Below are positions 7,545-14,031 of a DNA stretch of 14,474 nt, piece by piece. The notes beneath the pieces are model-generated. The model saw only the letters and a program-made list of their open reading frames with translations. It did no database searches and had not been told where the DNA came from. The DNA comes from Sulfuritalea sp. Lineage in GTDB: Bacteria > Pseudomonadota > Gammaproteobacteria > Burkholderiales > Rhodocyclaceae. The stretch is taken from contig JAIPCS010000072.1 in the NCBI GenBank assembly GCA_021738105.1, forward strand, positions 1 to 14,474, read 5' to 3'. Position numbers and translations under genes: made by a program. Positions within the stretch are counted from its first letter, which is position 1. Each line of letters begins with the position of its first letter.

Positions 7545-8086
7545 GCAGCGGCTTTCACATCAAGGGGCTTGGAGGCGGCCGTGGCCAGCAAGCGCGCCGC
7601 GACAAGTCCATTGATGGTACCGAATACCAGCGCCGCTGTGGCAAACAGGGGAAGCAGATAGAACACGCCGTCGTGCGGCACCAGCCACCATCGGGCGAGC
7701 ACGATCTGCCCGCCAATATGCGCAAACGCCGCCAGCACACTGGCCGAAACCGGACCGAACAGACGCGCAGGCAGGTGCTGCGCCACCGCCAGCATGGCGA
7801 GGCTGCACAAGGCACCGGACAAGGCGAGGAAGAATCCCGGCGCCAGAAACTGGCCGATTACCAGACTTCCCACCACGACCCGAAGCAGGCTGACCCAGGC
7901 CGCATCGCGCCAACCATAGCGGGCGAGCACCACCAGCACTATGATGTTTGCAAGACCCGGCTTGATTCCGGGCAAGGGACTCGGCAGCGCCGCCTCGGCG
8001 ACAGTCAGTGCGATTGCCGCTGCCGCATAGCGCGCAATGCGATAGTCATCGTCCGTGACCGGCAACTCAATAGTTGAGCGTGTCAT
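7541..8086 (-). CDS. Gx transporter family membrane protein
   Basis: A 181-aa integral membrane protein of the Gx transporter / 'heptaprenyl diphosphate synthase component I' family. The annotation as a prenyl synthase subunit is historical; the protein looks like an ECF-type substrate-binding membrane component. Hydrophobic helices include AAAAIALTVAEAALPSPLPG, the motif IKPGLANIIVLVVLARYGWR, VVVGSLVIGQFLAPGFFLAL, and VFYLLPLFATAALVFGTING near the end. The ATG at 8086 (MTRSTIELP) has a GGAACGAAG-like site upstream; a GTG at 8104 would add six residues. It overlaps the NusG-II gene by 20 bp. The NusG-II/Gx pairing is a known conserved arrangement, often near flavin-transfer (ApbE) or electron-transport genes. 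The substrate is unknown. Confidence 0.88.
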   Translation of the reverse strand: MTRSTIELPVTDDDYRIARYAAAAIALTVAEAALPSPLPGIKPGLANIIVLVVLARYGWRDAAWVSLLRVVVGSLVIGQFLAPGFFLALSGALCSLAMLAVAQHLPARLFGPVSASVLAAFAHIGGQIVLARWWLVPHDGVFYLLPLFATAALVFGTINGLVAARLLATAASKPLDVKAAA

Positions 8087-8513
8087 AGGCTTCGTTCCTG
8101 CCACCGCGACCGGTCAGTTGCAGGCTGACGTGATTGGGCGCGCAGATGGCCACAGCGTTGGCGCGAGTCAGCCAGCCCTGCTGTACGCAATACTGGCGCG
8201 GTCCGGGGTCGGACACTACCCGGGCCCGGCCCGGCTGAACCTCGATGACTGTCGAACCGATAGCACCGGCGACCGTGTATTTGCGCGCCGAGTTCAGCGC
8301 CAGTTCCGTCACCAGCCGCCCGTCCAGCTTGACGACGGCGCGGTCGGCGACACCGCCGCTCCATAGCACCGGAAAAGACGCCGCCACCAGCACGCCGGCA
8401 ACCAGCAGCAGCAACCAGTCGCCGGGTTTCAACAGCGTGCGCCATGGCGCATGGCCTTCACCTCCGGCCTGCGCCAGCAGATCGCGCAGACCATCGGGGA
8501 GACCGCTATTCAT
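8067..8513 (-). CDS. NusG domain II-containing membrane-anchored protein
   Basis: A 148-aa protein with a short cytoplasmic N terminus, one transmembrane segment (about 33-51, [18 protein letters not shown]), and an exported NusG domain II-like fold. The latter is recognised by [35 protein letters not shown] and the conserved [20 protein letters not shown]. The two cysteines 15 residues apart in that block are typical of the family and could form a disulfide or bind a cofactor. Despite the name it has no known link to transcription. Its ATG (8511-8513) overlaps the rapZ stop as ATGA, and its 3' end overlaps the Gx transporter gene, so the three are translationally coupled. A shared membrane complex with the Gx protein is an inference from conserved pairing. 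Confidence 0.87.
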   Translation of the reverse strand: MNSGLPDGLRDLLAQAGGEGHAPWRTLLKPGDWLLLLVAGVLVAASFPVLWSGGVADRAVVKLDGRLVTELALNSARKYTVAGAIGSTVIEVQPGRARVVSDPGPRQYCVQQGWLTRANAVAICAPNHVSLQLTGRGGRNEAYDTLNY

Positions 8514-9352
8514 TCGATCAGACTGCGATGTCGCACCAGCACCCTCGCAGATTCGCGGAAATGTGCGGCCAGGCGTTCGGCAAGGTAGACCGAACGATGC
8601 TGCCCTCCGGTACAGCCAATGCCCACTGTCAGATAAGAACGGTTGTCCCGGATGTAGGCGGGCAGCCAGTCACCGATAAAGCGGCGCAGATCAGCCTCCA
8701 TGCGCGTGACCTCCGCTTGCGCTTCGAGAAATTGCACCACCTCCGCATCCCGTCCGGTCAGCGCGCGCAATTCCGGATCGTAATGCGGATTGGGCAGGCA
8801 GCGCACATCAAATACCAGATCGGCATCCAGCGGAATACCGTTCTTGAAACCGAAAGACTCGAACAACAGCGTCAAGCCGCGGCGTTCATCCAGTGCCACA
8901 AACTCCTTGATGCTGGCGCGCAAGGCATTCGGCCGCAAATTGCTGGTGTCGATATGGTGTCCCAAAGTCGCCAGCATCTCAAGCGCCTCCCGCTCGCTGG
9001 TAATGGCTTCCTCCAATGTGACATTGTCACCGGCCAGAGGATGACGGCGGCGGGTTTCGGAGAAGCGCTGAATCAGCACATCATTGCGCGCGTCGAGAAA
9101 CACGAAACGCTGCGTGACGCCTTCCGCCTCCAGATTGCGCAATTGTGTCGGCAACGCCGCGATGCTTGATCCACCTCGCATATCCACCGCGACCGCGGCG
9201 AGTTTTTGCCCTTCCGATCGAAGGTGTCCGACCAGATCGGAAAGCAGGGGCGCCGGAAGATTGTCGACGCAGCAATAGCCGGCGTCCTCCAGCACATTGA
9301 GCGCGATGGATTTGCCGGATCCGGAAAGGCCACTGATGAGAATGACTTGCAT
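8510..9352 (-). CDS. rapZ: RNase adapter protein RapZ (YvcJ-type nucleotide-binding protein)
   Basis: A 280-aa RapZ. In enterobacteria RapZ delivers the small RNA GlmZ to RNase E and so controls glucosamine-6-phosphate synthase; in most other bacteria the target is unknown. It has an N-terminal P-loop kinase-like domain with Walker A GLSGSGKS (residues 8-15) and [14 protein letters not shown], followed by AVDMRGG. The C-terminal domain carries [30 protein letters not shown] and the highly conserved [18 protein letters not shown] near residues 245-262. Length and motifs are complete. The ATG at 9352 has only a weak ribosome binding site. It is the first gene of a four-gene overlapping operon. 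In many proteobacteria rapZ lies with ptsN and hprK; neither is next to it here. Confidence 0.96.
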   Translation of the reverse strand: MQVILISGLSGSGKSIALNVLEDAGYCCVDNLPAPLLSDLVGHLRSEGQKLAAVAVDMRGGSSIAALPTQLRNLEAEGVTQRFVFLDARNDVLIQRFSETRRRHPLAGDNVTLEEAITSEREALEMLATLGHHIDTSNLRPNALRASIKEFVALDERRGLTLLFESFGFKNGIPLDADLVFDVRCLPNPHYDPELRALTGRDAEVVQFLEAQAEVTRMEADLRRFIGDWLPAYIRDNRSYLTVGIGCTGGQHRSVYLAERLAAHFRESARVLVRHRSLIE

Positions 9353-9479
9353 GATCGAAAGGATAGCGGATTCCGCAGCACAGAGACAGCGCCGGTTTCG
9401 ATGATCTCACTCATGTCTTCGAGGAGGACGGCGGCGACGGCGGTGCCGGAAGAATATCAAATCACGTCAAAACGACAGA

Positions 9480-9514
9480 TTGGGTTTGCGCCCAAATTTA
9501 CTAGACTTTAGTAA
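9480..9514. promoter_or_regulatory. Two adjacent palindromes in the rapZ-dgcZ intergenic region
   Basis: TTGGG-TTTGCG-CCCAA (9480-9495) and TTACTA-GACTT-TAGTAA (9498-9514) lie back to back in the 246-bp gap between the divergent rapZ and diguanylate cyclase genes, about 85 bp before the cyclase start. They are short and perfect, so they may be protein-binding sites. No terminator T-tract follows. No convincing -35/-10 pair was found in this gap. Confidence 0.35.
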
Positions 9515-9598
9515 TAGTTCCCGAGTAGTCTTGTCGCATGATCAACCATCAGCTCTGATCACTGCAAACCGCGCTGACAGGGTGCCTTTCTGAAATTC

Positions 9599-10519
9599 GT
9601 GCAAGCTTTCCAAATGCCGCATACCAAACCGAACTTTTCTCCCGAAGTATCCAGATTCATCGACGAACTCGACGCAGCCGTCGAGTCGCACATGAACTGG
9701 ACACGTCGCGTAGTGCGCTGTGCCGTATTGCACGAATCCCCTGGAAAGGACGTGCTGGACAAGTCTGCGCACACCCTGTGCCGCTTTGGGCACTGGTTTG
9801 AGTCAAGCAAGGCGCACTTCAAAAAAATCGAGCCGCAGAAGACACGCAAACTCGATGCCGTGCATCAAACCATGCACGATGCCATTCGCTCGATCTGCCG
9901 CGAAGTCATGGCTGGCCGCCCTGGAAAAGAATCGGATCTTGAGACCTTCGAACAAACCCAGCCCGAACTGATCAAGTTGCTCGCCGAGTTCAAAACCCAG
10001 TTTCTGGCCGGTGCCGCACGGCACGATCCGCTGACGGGACTGCCGCTGCGCTATGGAATCGAGAATGAATTCGCTCAGGTAAAGAAGATTTGCAGGCGCT
10101 ACAAGACCCGGCTCTATGTCGGAATGATCGACGCGGATCATTTCAAGCGCATCAACGACAACTTCGGCCATCCGGTCGGCGACAAGGCCTTGTGTCATCT
10201 GGCCGATACGCTGCGCAGTATCGTGCGCCCCAACGAGCCGCTATTTCGTTTTGGCGGAGAAGAGTTTCTCCTGTTTATGCAGTGTCGCACACACGAAGAA
10301 GCCGCTGCGGCCGGACAACGCATCGTCAGTACCGTGCGCAGCAAACCCGTGCCGATTGCCCATCACGAGCCACTGGTCTTGACCGTGACACTGGGCCTGG
10401 CCCGGGCCGGAAATGATGAAACCATGTCGGCAGTGATCGAGCGCGCCGACAAAGCACTCTATCTCGGCAAGCAATCCGGTCGCGATCGCTGTGTCATTGC
10501 CGATGATTTACCCGATTGA
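9599..10519 (+). CDS. dgcZ: Diguanylate cyclase with N-terminal CZB zinc-sensing domain (DgcZ-like)
   Basis: Makes cyclic di-GMP from two GTP, favouring a sessile life style. The two-domain layout matches E. coli DgcZ (YdeH). An N-terminal chemoreceptor zinc-binding (CZB) domain has ligands His31, Cys61 (LCRFGHWF), His89 and His93 (DAVHQTMHDAI). A C-terminal GGDEF domain has DPLTGLPLR, MIDADHFKRINDNFGHPVGD and the active-site motif GGEEF (219-223). The inhibitory-site position holds RPNE (210-213) rather than RxxD, so product inhibition may be weakened. In DgcZ, zinc bound to CZB represses activity, which predicts a zinc-responsive enzyme here. The start is uncertain: GTG at 9599 or ATG at 9614, neither with a good ribosome binding site; residue numbers use 9599. 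No transmembrane segment is present. Confidence 0.9.
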   Translation: MQAFQMPHTKPNFSPEVSRFIDELDAAVESHMNWTRRVVRCAVLHESPGKDVLDKSAHTLCRFGHWFESSKAHFKKIEPQKTRKLDAVHQTMHDAIRSICREVMAGRPGKESDLETFEQTQPELIKLLAEFKTQFLAGAARHDPLTGLPLRYGIENEFAQVKKICRRYKTRLYVGMIDADHFKRINDNFGHPVGDKALCHLADTLRSIVRPNEPLFRFGGEEFLLFMQCRTHEEAAAAGQRIVSTVRSKPVPIAHHEPLVLTVTLGLARAGNDETMSAVIERADKALYLGKQSGRDRCVIADDLPD

Positions 10520-10706
10520 GTCCGGCAAGCGAGTGACGAAGGGCGGCCGGCAAAGCGCTCGGCATGACCGAAGCAGTTTACCGAGGATGCCTGACTGGAC
10601 AGGGTGCCGCACGCTTGTCGACGCGGTAGTCGTCAACAACCTCCCGCACCTTGAGGACCTTGAATTTGCCGGAACCGGTGAGACCGCATATGAGCGCCCT
10701 CCACTG

Positions 10707-10714
10707 ACGAATTG
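10707..10714. repeat. Target-site duplication, left copy (ACGAATTG)
   Basis: ACGAATTG abuts the left inverted repeat of the transposon and is identical to 14220-14227 beyond the right end. An 8-bp duplication fits the 8-9 bp typical of IS1-family insertion. The perfect match suggests a fairly recent insertion. Confidence 0.92.
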
Positions 10715-10733
10715 GGTAGTGGTCTAGTTTGAA
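10715..10733 (+). repeat. Left terminal inverted repeat
   Basis: GGTAGTGGTCTAGTTTGAA. It pairs with the right end (GGTAGTGGTTCAGTTTGAA read inward) at 17 of 19 positions; the only differences are positions 10-11. After nine unrelated bases both ends again share GTTACA at positions 29-34 from the tip (here 10743-10748). Confidence 0.92.
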
Positions 10734-10789
10734 TCGCCAATTGTTACACTTCGCTAGCCATCGGAATCGACCTATGCTAGCTTTGCTGC

Positions 10790-11071
10790 ATGACTACGAA
10801 ACGAACAAATCCCCGCAAGGACTTCACCCAGGTCGCCTTTGGCGTTGTGCAGCAGGCGACGGGAGAAGTCACCAATGAGGATGCCACCAGCGCCACAAGA
10901 AAGATCAATAGCAGCAAGGGCGGAAAGAAAGGCGGAAAGACGCGCATGGAGGCCCTTACTGAGGATCAGCGCAAGAAACTAGGGCGAAAGGCCGCTGCTG
11001 CAAGATGGGGAAATACCGCGCCAGCGGTCAAGGCTGGCGCGGGTGTTACACAATCAACTAAACAGCGTTAG
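10790..11071 (+). CDS. Small basic KGG-motif protein (93 aa), transposon cargo
   Basis: The product is strongly basic. The N-terminal half (MTTKRTNPRKDFTQVAFGVV) is followed by a Lys/Gly-rich stretch SSKGGKKGGKTRMEALTEDQ and RKKLGRKAAAARWG at about residues 44-78. This 'KGG ... KKAAxARW' pattern recurs in small uncharacterised proteins of plasmids and mobile elements, and its charge suggests nucleic-acid binding. No Shine-Dalgarno sequence precedes the ATG. A -10-like TATGCT at 10773-10778 with TTCGCT 17 bp upstream would start transcription close to the ATG, so the mRNA may be nearly leaderless; this is inference. The gene is the first inside the left end and reads toward the stem-loop region ending in a terminator at 11343. 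Its function is unknown; binding the adjacent RNA or the transposon ends are two options. Confidence 0.68.
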   Translation: MTTKRTNPRKDFTQVAFGVVQQATGEVTNEDATSATRKINSSKGGKKGGKTRMEALTEDQRKKLGRKAAAARWGNTAPAVKAGAGVTQSTKQR

Positions 11072-11305
11072 TTGATACGGGGACGAGCGCCAGTGCTGGC
11101 ATACGCTCTCGATCCTTCCGAAACGAAGGCGGATGTACGCGCGAACAAATACGCTCTTGGTGCGATAGTAGATGGTGTTCATCTCTATTCTCCAAGTGGA
11201 GTCGGAGGACAATAGTTGTCTGCAACCACTAAAGAGAGTATTCTTTAGGCGTCCGGAGGGACATGATTACAGGTGACAGAGGGGTGCCCTTACCACCGTG
11301 TCATA
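11072..11305 (+). ncRNA. Candidate structured RNA / 3' UTR of the KGG gene
   Basis: This stretch has several potential stem-loops in plus-strand order: GAGCG...CGCTC enclosing GCCA-GTGC-TGGC (about 11085-11108); CCTTC-CGAAAC-GAAGG (about 11121-11138); CTAAAGA-GAGTAT-TCTTTAG, perfect 7 bp (11229-11248); and TGACA...TGTCA (11274-11303). It ends directly at the strong terminator at 11306. I do not recognise an Rfam family. It could be a non-coding RNA, a structured 3' UTR, or simply spacer. A short open frame (11093-11215) also lies inside it. Confidence 0.35.
11093..11215 (+). CDS. Doubtful 40-aa open frame after the KGG gene
   Basis: GTG at 11093 opens 40 codons to a TAG at 11213-11215. The same frame continues without stop from the TAG that ends the KGG gene (11069-11071), so it could also be an old extension of that gene, with TTG at 11072 as its first codon. 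The peptide begins VLAYALDPSETKADVRANKY and ends SGVGGQ; it looks more protein-like than random. No ribosome binding site is evident, and the stem-loops overlap it. Reported as a candidate only. Confidence 0.25.
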   Translation: MLAYALDPSETKADVRANKYALGAIVDGVHLYSPSGVGGQ

Positions 11306-11343
11306 GAAGGCCGAAGCGCGCCAACGCTTTGGCCTTCGTTTTT
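11306..11343 (+). terminator. Rho-independent terminator
   Basis: GAAGGCCGAAGCG (11306-11318), loop CGCCAA, and CGCTTTGGCCTTC (11325-11337) form a 13-bp stem with one G-T pair, followed by GTTTTT. It would end plus-strand transcription from the KGG gene and the stem-loop region just before the convergent winged-helix gene. Confidence 0.88.
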
Positions 11344-11350
11344 CTATGAA

Positions 11351-12154
11351 TCATTCTTTCATCTTGATCTCAACTTGTTGGTCTCCGTCCTTGGCTTTGT
11401 AGATCATATTGAACGCACTATTCGCCAGCGTCAGCCAATTTACTCGTTGTTGAACATCCCATTCTTCACCAGGCTCCGGAAGAGTTTGAAGTAGGAGCTG
11501 GAACGCTGGATGTAGTGGACCACCTCCGTGACCGCCACCTAAAGATTTCGCTTCATCTTTCCCATGCCTTTCGGATTCCGTTCTTGACTCATGCACTCCT
11601 TTGTGTTGATCGTGTTCGTTCTTAATCGAGGGCTTAGTGAGTCGATCCGGGCTAAGTTCAAAGAACCCCGCCTGTTTAGCGCTCCTTTGTAGGACCTGCC
11701 GCGCTTTGTCCTTTACTTTGTCACTAACGCCAAGTGCAACCAAGGCGCGCTCTAGCCCTGCCTGAGGGGGGAGCGGGCTTCCTTTGAATTGCTCGAAGAC
11801 TTTTGAAAAAAGTTCTACGGACAGGAAGGCGTCTACCTTGGCTGACTTCTCAAAATGGGGATCGATAACCTTGCGGCCGATTTCCGTAAGGGTGATTTTC
11901 CCTCCTCGTTCATACGAGATAAGACCGAAGCCTCTTGCTCCTAGAACGCGATTACGGAAACCGCCGCCTTTAGCCTCAAAGCCCATATGGGCGGCAAGTT
12001 GATCGTAGTCACAAGTCGTTCCACCAACAGCATGGATGCTTTGGGCGATCTCAATCGCGCTGTCTAGGTCCGTATAGACGAAGTCCACAGTTGAGCGGTC
12101 CCTCGCGTTTCCGGGTGATGGCTTCTCTTGCGTTGTGGAAGGAATGCTTTCCAT
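11351..12154 (-). CDS. Winged-helix-like protein of unknown function (267 aa), transposon cargo
   Basis: The N-terminal half looks like two winged-helix units. The first (about 25-95) runs VDFVYTDLDSAIEIAQSIH, YDQLAAHMGFEAKGGGFRNR, VLGARGFGLISYERGGKITL, TEIGRKVID. The second (about 100-175) contains FEQFKGSPLPPQAGLERAL, VALGVSDKVKDKARQVLQRS and AKQAGFFEL. A charged, probably disordered linker (about 180-220, rich in His, Glu and Lys plus Gly-Gly-Gly) leads to a C-terminal motif LHPAFQLLLQTLPEPGEEWD, seen in many uncharacterised mobile-element and phage proteins. A DNA-binding or adaptor role is inferred from the fold pattern. The ATG at 12154 has AGGAG six bases upstream; TTG at 12160 is too close to that site. 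It is divergent from the transposase, sharing a 195-bp control region with repeated boxes, so it may repress transposition and itself. Confidence 0.75.
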   Translation of the reverse strand: MESIPSTTQEKPSPGNARDRSTVDFVYTDLDSAIEIAQSIHAVGGTTCDYDQLAAHMGFEAKGGGFRNRVLGARGFGLISYERGGKITLTEIGRKVIDPHFEKSAKVDAFLSVELFSKVFEQFKGSPLPPQAGLERALVALGVSDKVKDKARQVLQRSAKQAGFFELSPDRLTKPSIKNEHDQHKGVHESRTESERHGKDEAKSLGGGHGGGPLHPAFQLLLQTLPEPGEEWDVQQRVNWLTLANSAFNMIYKAKDGDQQVEIKMKE

Positions 12155-12190
12155 AGTCAACTCCTAACCGATGAAAGATAATTGAGCGAT

Positions 12191-12218
12191 ATCCTACTCC
12201 AATATTATGCGACGTCAA
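12191..12218 (-). promoter_or_regulatory. Promoter of the winged-helix gene
   Basis: Read on the minus strand: TTGACG (12218-12213), 16-bp spacer, TAGGAT (12196-12191). Predicted start is near 12184, giving a 5' UTR of about 30 nt. The spacer contains CGCATAAT, one of the repeated boxes of this region, so a bound protein would block the promoter. Confidence 0.6.
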
Positions 12219-12283
12219 CCACTTTCCGCATAATACGCATAACACGGAAAGTTTCCGCAAGCCATCGAGCCGCATAATCCGCA
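12204..12283. promoter_or_regulatory. Cluster of repeated CCGCATAAT boxes and palindromes (candidate operators)
   Basis: CCGCATAAT occurs at 12226-12234 (followed by ACGCATAA) and 12270-12278 (followed by CCGCA). The inverted form ATTATGCG is at 12204-12211, inside the minus-strand promoter. Between them lies the perfect palindrome CGGAAA-G-TTTCCG (12245-12257), and ACTTTCCG (12221-12228) is inverted as CGGAAAGT (12245-12252). The density of repeats in under 80 bp between two divergent genes strongly suggests protein-binding sites, with the winged-helix protein the first candidate binder. Confidence 0.6.
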
Positions 12284-12291
12284 AACAATTC

Positions 12292-12320
12292 TTGACTTTT
12301 GTTTTACTCTGGCATATAGT
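12292..12320 (+). promoter_or_regulatory. Strong sigma-70 promoter of the transposase
   Basis: TTGACT (12292-12297), 17-bp spacer, TATAGT (12315-12320): 5/6 matches in both hexamers. The predicted start is about 20 bp before the ribosome binding site. It lies just downstream of the CCGCATAAT box at 12270. Confidence 0.8.
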
Positions 12321-12349
12321 TCATTTAGCAGTGCAGCCAAGAGGCAATT

Positions 12350-13192
12350 ATGAACCGCCTGACCATCAAAGACCGCGCCAGAATCCTCTCAGTCCTCTGT
12401 GAAGGCATGGGCGTTAACGCCGCTTGCCGTGTCACTGGCGCGTCAAAGAACACGGTTCTAAAGCTGCTGACTGAAGTAGGCGAAGCCTGCGCCCTCTATC
12501 AAGATCGCGTCATGAATGGCCTGACCTGCAAACGTATCGAGTGCGACGAAATTTGGTCTTTCGTTGGGATGAAAGAGCGCAACGTACCGGAAGAACTCAA
12601 AGGCGTTTTGGGTGTGGGCGATGTCTATACCTGGACGGCCATTGATGCGGATACCAAGCTCGTACCGTGCTGGCATGTAGGAACCCGCGCTATCGAGTCA
12701 GCGCGGCCCTTCATTCAGGACTTGGCCGATCGCCTTGCCAACCGCGTCCAACTCACTACAGACGGACACAGGGCTTATCTGATGGCAGTAGACGAAGCCT
12801 TCGGGAATGGCATCGACTTCGCGCAGTTGATCAAAATCTACGGTAATGAAGGCCAAACCAAAGAAGACGCGCGGCGCTACAGTCCAGCAGAATGCACCGG
12901 GACGGAGAAGAACAGGATCACAGGAAACCCGGATATGGAGAACGTATCAACCAGCTACGTTGAGCGCCAGAACCTGATCATGCGCATGCACATGCGGCGC
13001 TTTACCCGGCTTACCAATGCGTTCTCAAAGAAGCTGGAGAACCACATGCACGCAATCAGTCTCTATTTCATGTTCTACAACTTCTGCAAGATTCACAAGA
13101 CGCTGCGGGTTACGCCGGCCATGGAAGCCGGGATTGCAGATCATGTTTGGAGCTTGGAAGAAGTCATCGAGATGACAGATACCAATGCGTGA
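12350..13192 (+). CDS. IS1-family transposase, single-ORF form
   Basis: A 280-aa DDE transposase that would cut and join the ends of this element. The N-terminal helix-turn-helix (about 5-42: LTIKDRARILSVLCEGMGVN, ACRVTGASKNTVLKLL) is followed by an RNase H-like core with Asp66 (CKRIECDEIWSFVG), Asp138 (LTTDGHRAY) and Glu205 (STSYVERQNLIMRMHMRRFT), then the IS1-type C terminus (LTNAFSKKLENHMHAISLYF, IHKTLRVTPAMEAGI). Classical IS1 makes its transposase by a -1 frameshift between two ORFs; here one continuous ORF is present, as in the longer IS1 relatives, and the zinc-finger start of InsA is not seen. SD AAGAGG precedes the ATG. It converges with the 191-aa gene, with a single base between the two stops. 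All catalytic residues are intact, so it is probably active. Confidence 0.92.
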   Translation: MNRLTIKDRARILSVLCEGMGVNAACRVTGASKNTVLKLLTEVGEACALYQDRVMNGLTCKRIECDEIWSFVGMKERNVPEELKGVLGVGDVYTWTAIDADTKLVPCWHVGTRAIESARPFIQDLADRLANRVQLTTDGHRAYLMAVDEAFGNGIDFAQLIKIYGNEGQTKEDARRYSPAECTGTEKNRITGNPDMENVSTSYVERQNLIMRMHMRRFTRLTNAFSKKLENHMHAISLYFMFYNFCKIHKTLRVTPAMEAGIADHVWSLEEVIEMTDTNA

Positions 13193-13193
13193 C

Positions 13194-13769
13194 TTACTTC
13201 AAAAGTGACTCTACGATTTCCTTGAAGTCTGAGCGAAGCAAATGCGGAACATACATCTGCGGAATTCGGAGACGCAAAGCGATTCCGTAATGATCAATAT
13301 GCCCCTTTTCAAGCTGCTCAATAAACTCAAGACGGTGTTTCTCTGGGCAAAGGCAGGCTAAAGCCATCCACAAACCCCGCACGTCCGCGACCAATTGGCT
13401 TGAATGTGCTCCAGGCTTAAGAACCTCAAACTCACTTAACAAACCGTCGAACGACTCCTCGGTCCCGGTCTTCTCGTCGTCTGTATCAAAAAGATGCATC
13501 AGCTCTTTGGTAAAAACAAATCGTTCCCAGCAGTAGTTCAAATCCCGCGCTAGCACTATGACGTTGCATCCAAGTTGCTGAACAATCCGCGCTTCAGTGT
13601 TTTTTGCTGACAAGAAAAACCCCCGAACCTTTTGGGTGTCGAGGGTCGTTTTTACCGCCTTAACAGAAGCTATTCCGGTAATTTCAAGGGCTTTATTTTG
13701 GATGTCTCGGCGACTGACTTTTGGTTCTAATGTTTGGCAGAATTCGTAAAGGCGCCCAAACTGATTCAT
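13194..13769 (-). CDS. Degenerate ImmA/IrrE-like (M78 metallopeptidase-like) protein (191 aa), transposon cargo
   Basis: The central block WERFVFTKELMHLFD (residues 81-95) has the shape of the R-F-x-x-H-E-x-x-H motif of ImmA/IrrE peptidases, but the first histidine is Lys88 (K-E-L-M-H). A second block, SQLVADVRGLWMALACLCPE, sits where the family has its third zinc ligand, and the C terminus IALRLRIPQMYVPHLL resembles the helix after the active site. This suggests an M78-like fold that has lost, or changed, its catalysis. In active relatives such enzymes cleave repressors and trigger mobile-element or stress responses. ATG at 13769 is preferred over TTG at 13775. No ribosome binding site is seen, but the ATG lies 8 bases after the stop of the 64-aa gene, so translation is probably coupled. 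The family call is from motif reading only. Confidence 0.6.
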   Translation of the reverse strand: MNQFGRLYEFCQTLEPKVSRRDIQNKALEITGIASVKAVKTTLDTQKVRGFFLSAKNTEARIVQQLGCNVIVLARDLNYCWERFVFTKELMHLFDTDDEKTGTEESFDGLLSEFEVLKPGAHSSQLVADVRGLWMALACLCPEKHRLEFIEQLEKGHIDHYGIALRLRIPQMYVPHLLRSDFKEIVESLLK

Positions 13770-13777
13770 ATACAAAA

Positions 13778-13972
13778 TTAGGCGCAGGGAGCGTCCAAGC
13801 TCACCGCCTCGAAATCATCAACTTCGAGCTGAGAAAGAGCCTTGTTGATTTGGTCAGCAAATTGCTCTGCGCTTGTTTCTCGGTTTGACCCTGGAAACAA
13901 CTTAAAATTTGACGCAGCCAACGCGTCTGCGTCAAATAGCCTTTTCTGTGCCAATTTGACTTGTGAATTCAT
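13778..13972 (-). CDS. Small 64-aa partner protein, transposon cargo
   Basis: The product (MNSQVKLAQKRLFDADALAA, SNFKLFPGSNRETSAEQFAD, QINKALSQLEVDDFEAVSLD) is small, soluble and probably mostly helical, with an acidic C terminus. It is not a recognisable helix-turn-helix protein. The ATG at 13972 has GGAG eight bases upstream; an in-frame ATG at 14023 would add 17 residues and overlaps the inverted repeat at 14003-14031, so it is less likely. It is the first gene of a two-gene unit with the M78-like protein. Small first gene plus coupled larger second gene is the layout of toxin-antitoxin and regulator/protease pairs, but no function is shown. Confidence 0.62.
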   Translation of the reverse strand: MNSQVKLAQKRLFDADALAASNFKLFPGSNRETSAEQFADQINKALSQLEVDDFEAVSLDAPCA

Positions 13973-14002
13973 TTCATTCTCCGGTTTTTGACAAACACAA
14001 AA

Positions 14003-14031
14003 AGTTATACTTGTCAACAGCATGTATAACT
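14003..14031 (-). promoter_or_regulatory. Perfect inverted repeat over the promoter of the two-gene unit
   Basis: AGTTATAC (14003-14010) and GTATAACT (14024-14031) are exact reverse complements separated by 13 bp. Read on the minus strand, one arm contains TATAAC, a good -10, about 30 bp before the ATG at 13972. A dimer bound to both arms would cover the promoter, suggesting autoregulation. A usable -35 is weak. Confidence 0.55.

Noticed and set aside
10491..10727. Plus-strand frame ending with a peptide containing YERPPLTN, reminiscent of the YERPPL motif of FAD-dependent ferredoxin reductases
   Set aside because: Only the short motif matches, it lacks the surrounding FAD-binding fold, begins inside dgcZ, and runs into the transposon end. 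Probably chance in GC-rich DNA.
11273..11494. 73-aa plus-strand frame running through the terminator
   Set aside because: It reads across the terminator hairpin and is antisense to the winged-helix gene; no ribosome binding site or protein-like pattern.
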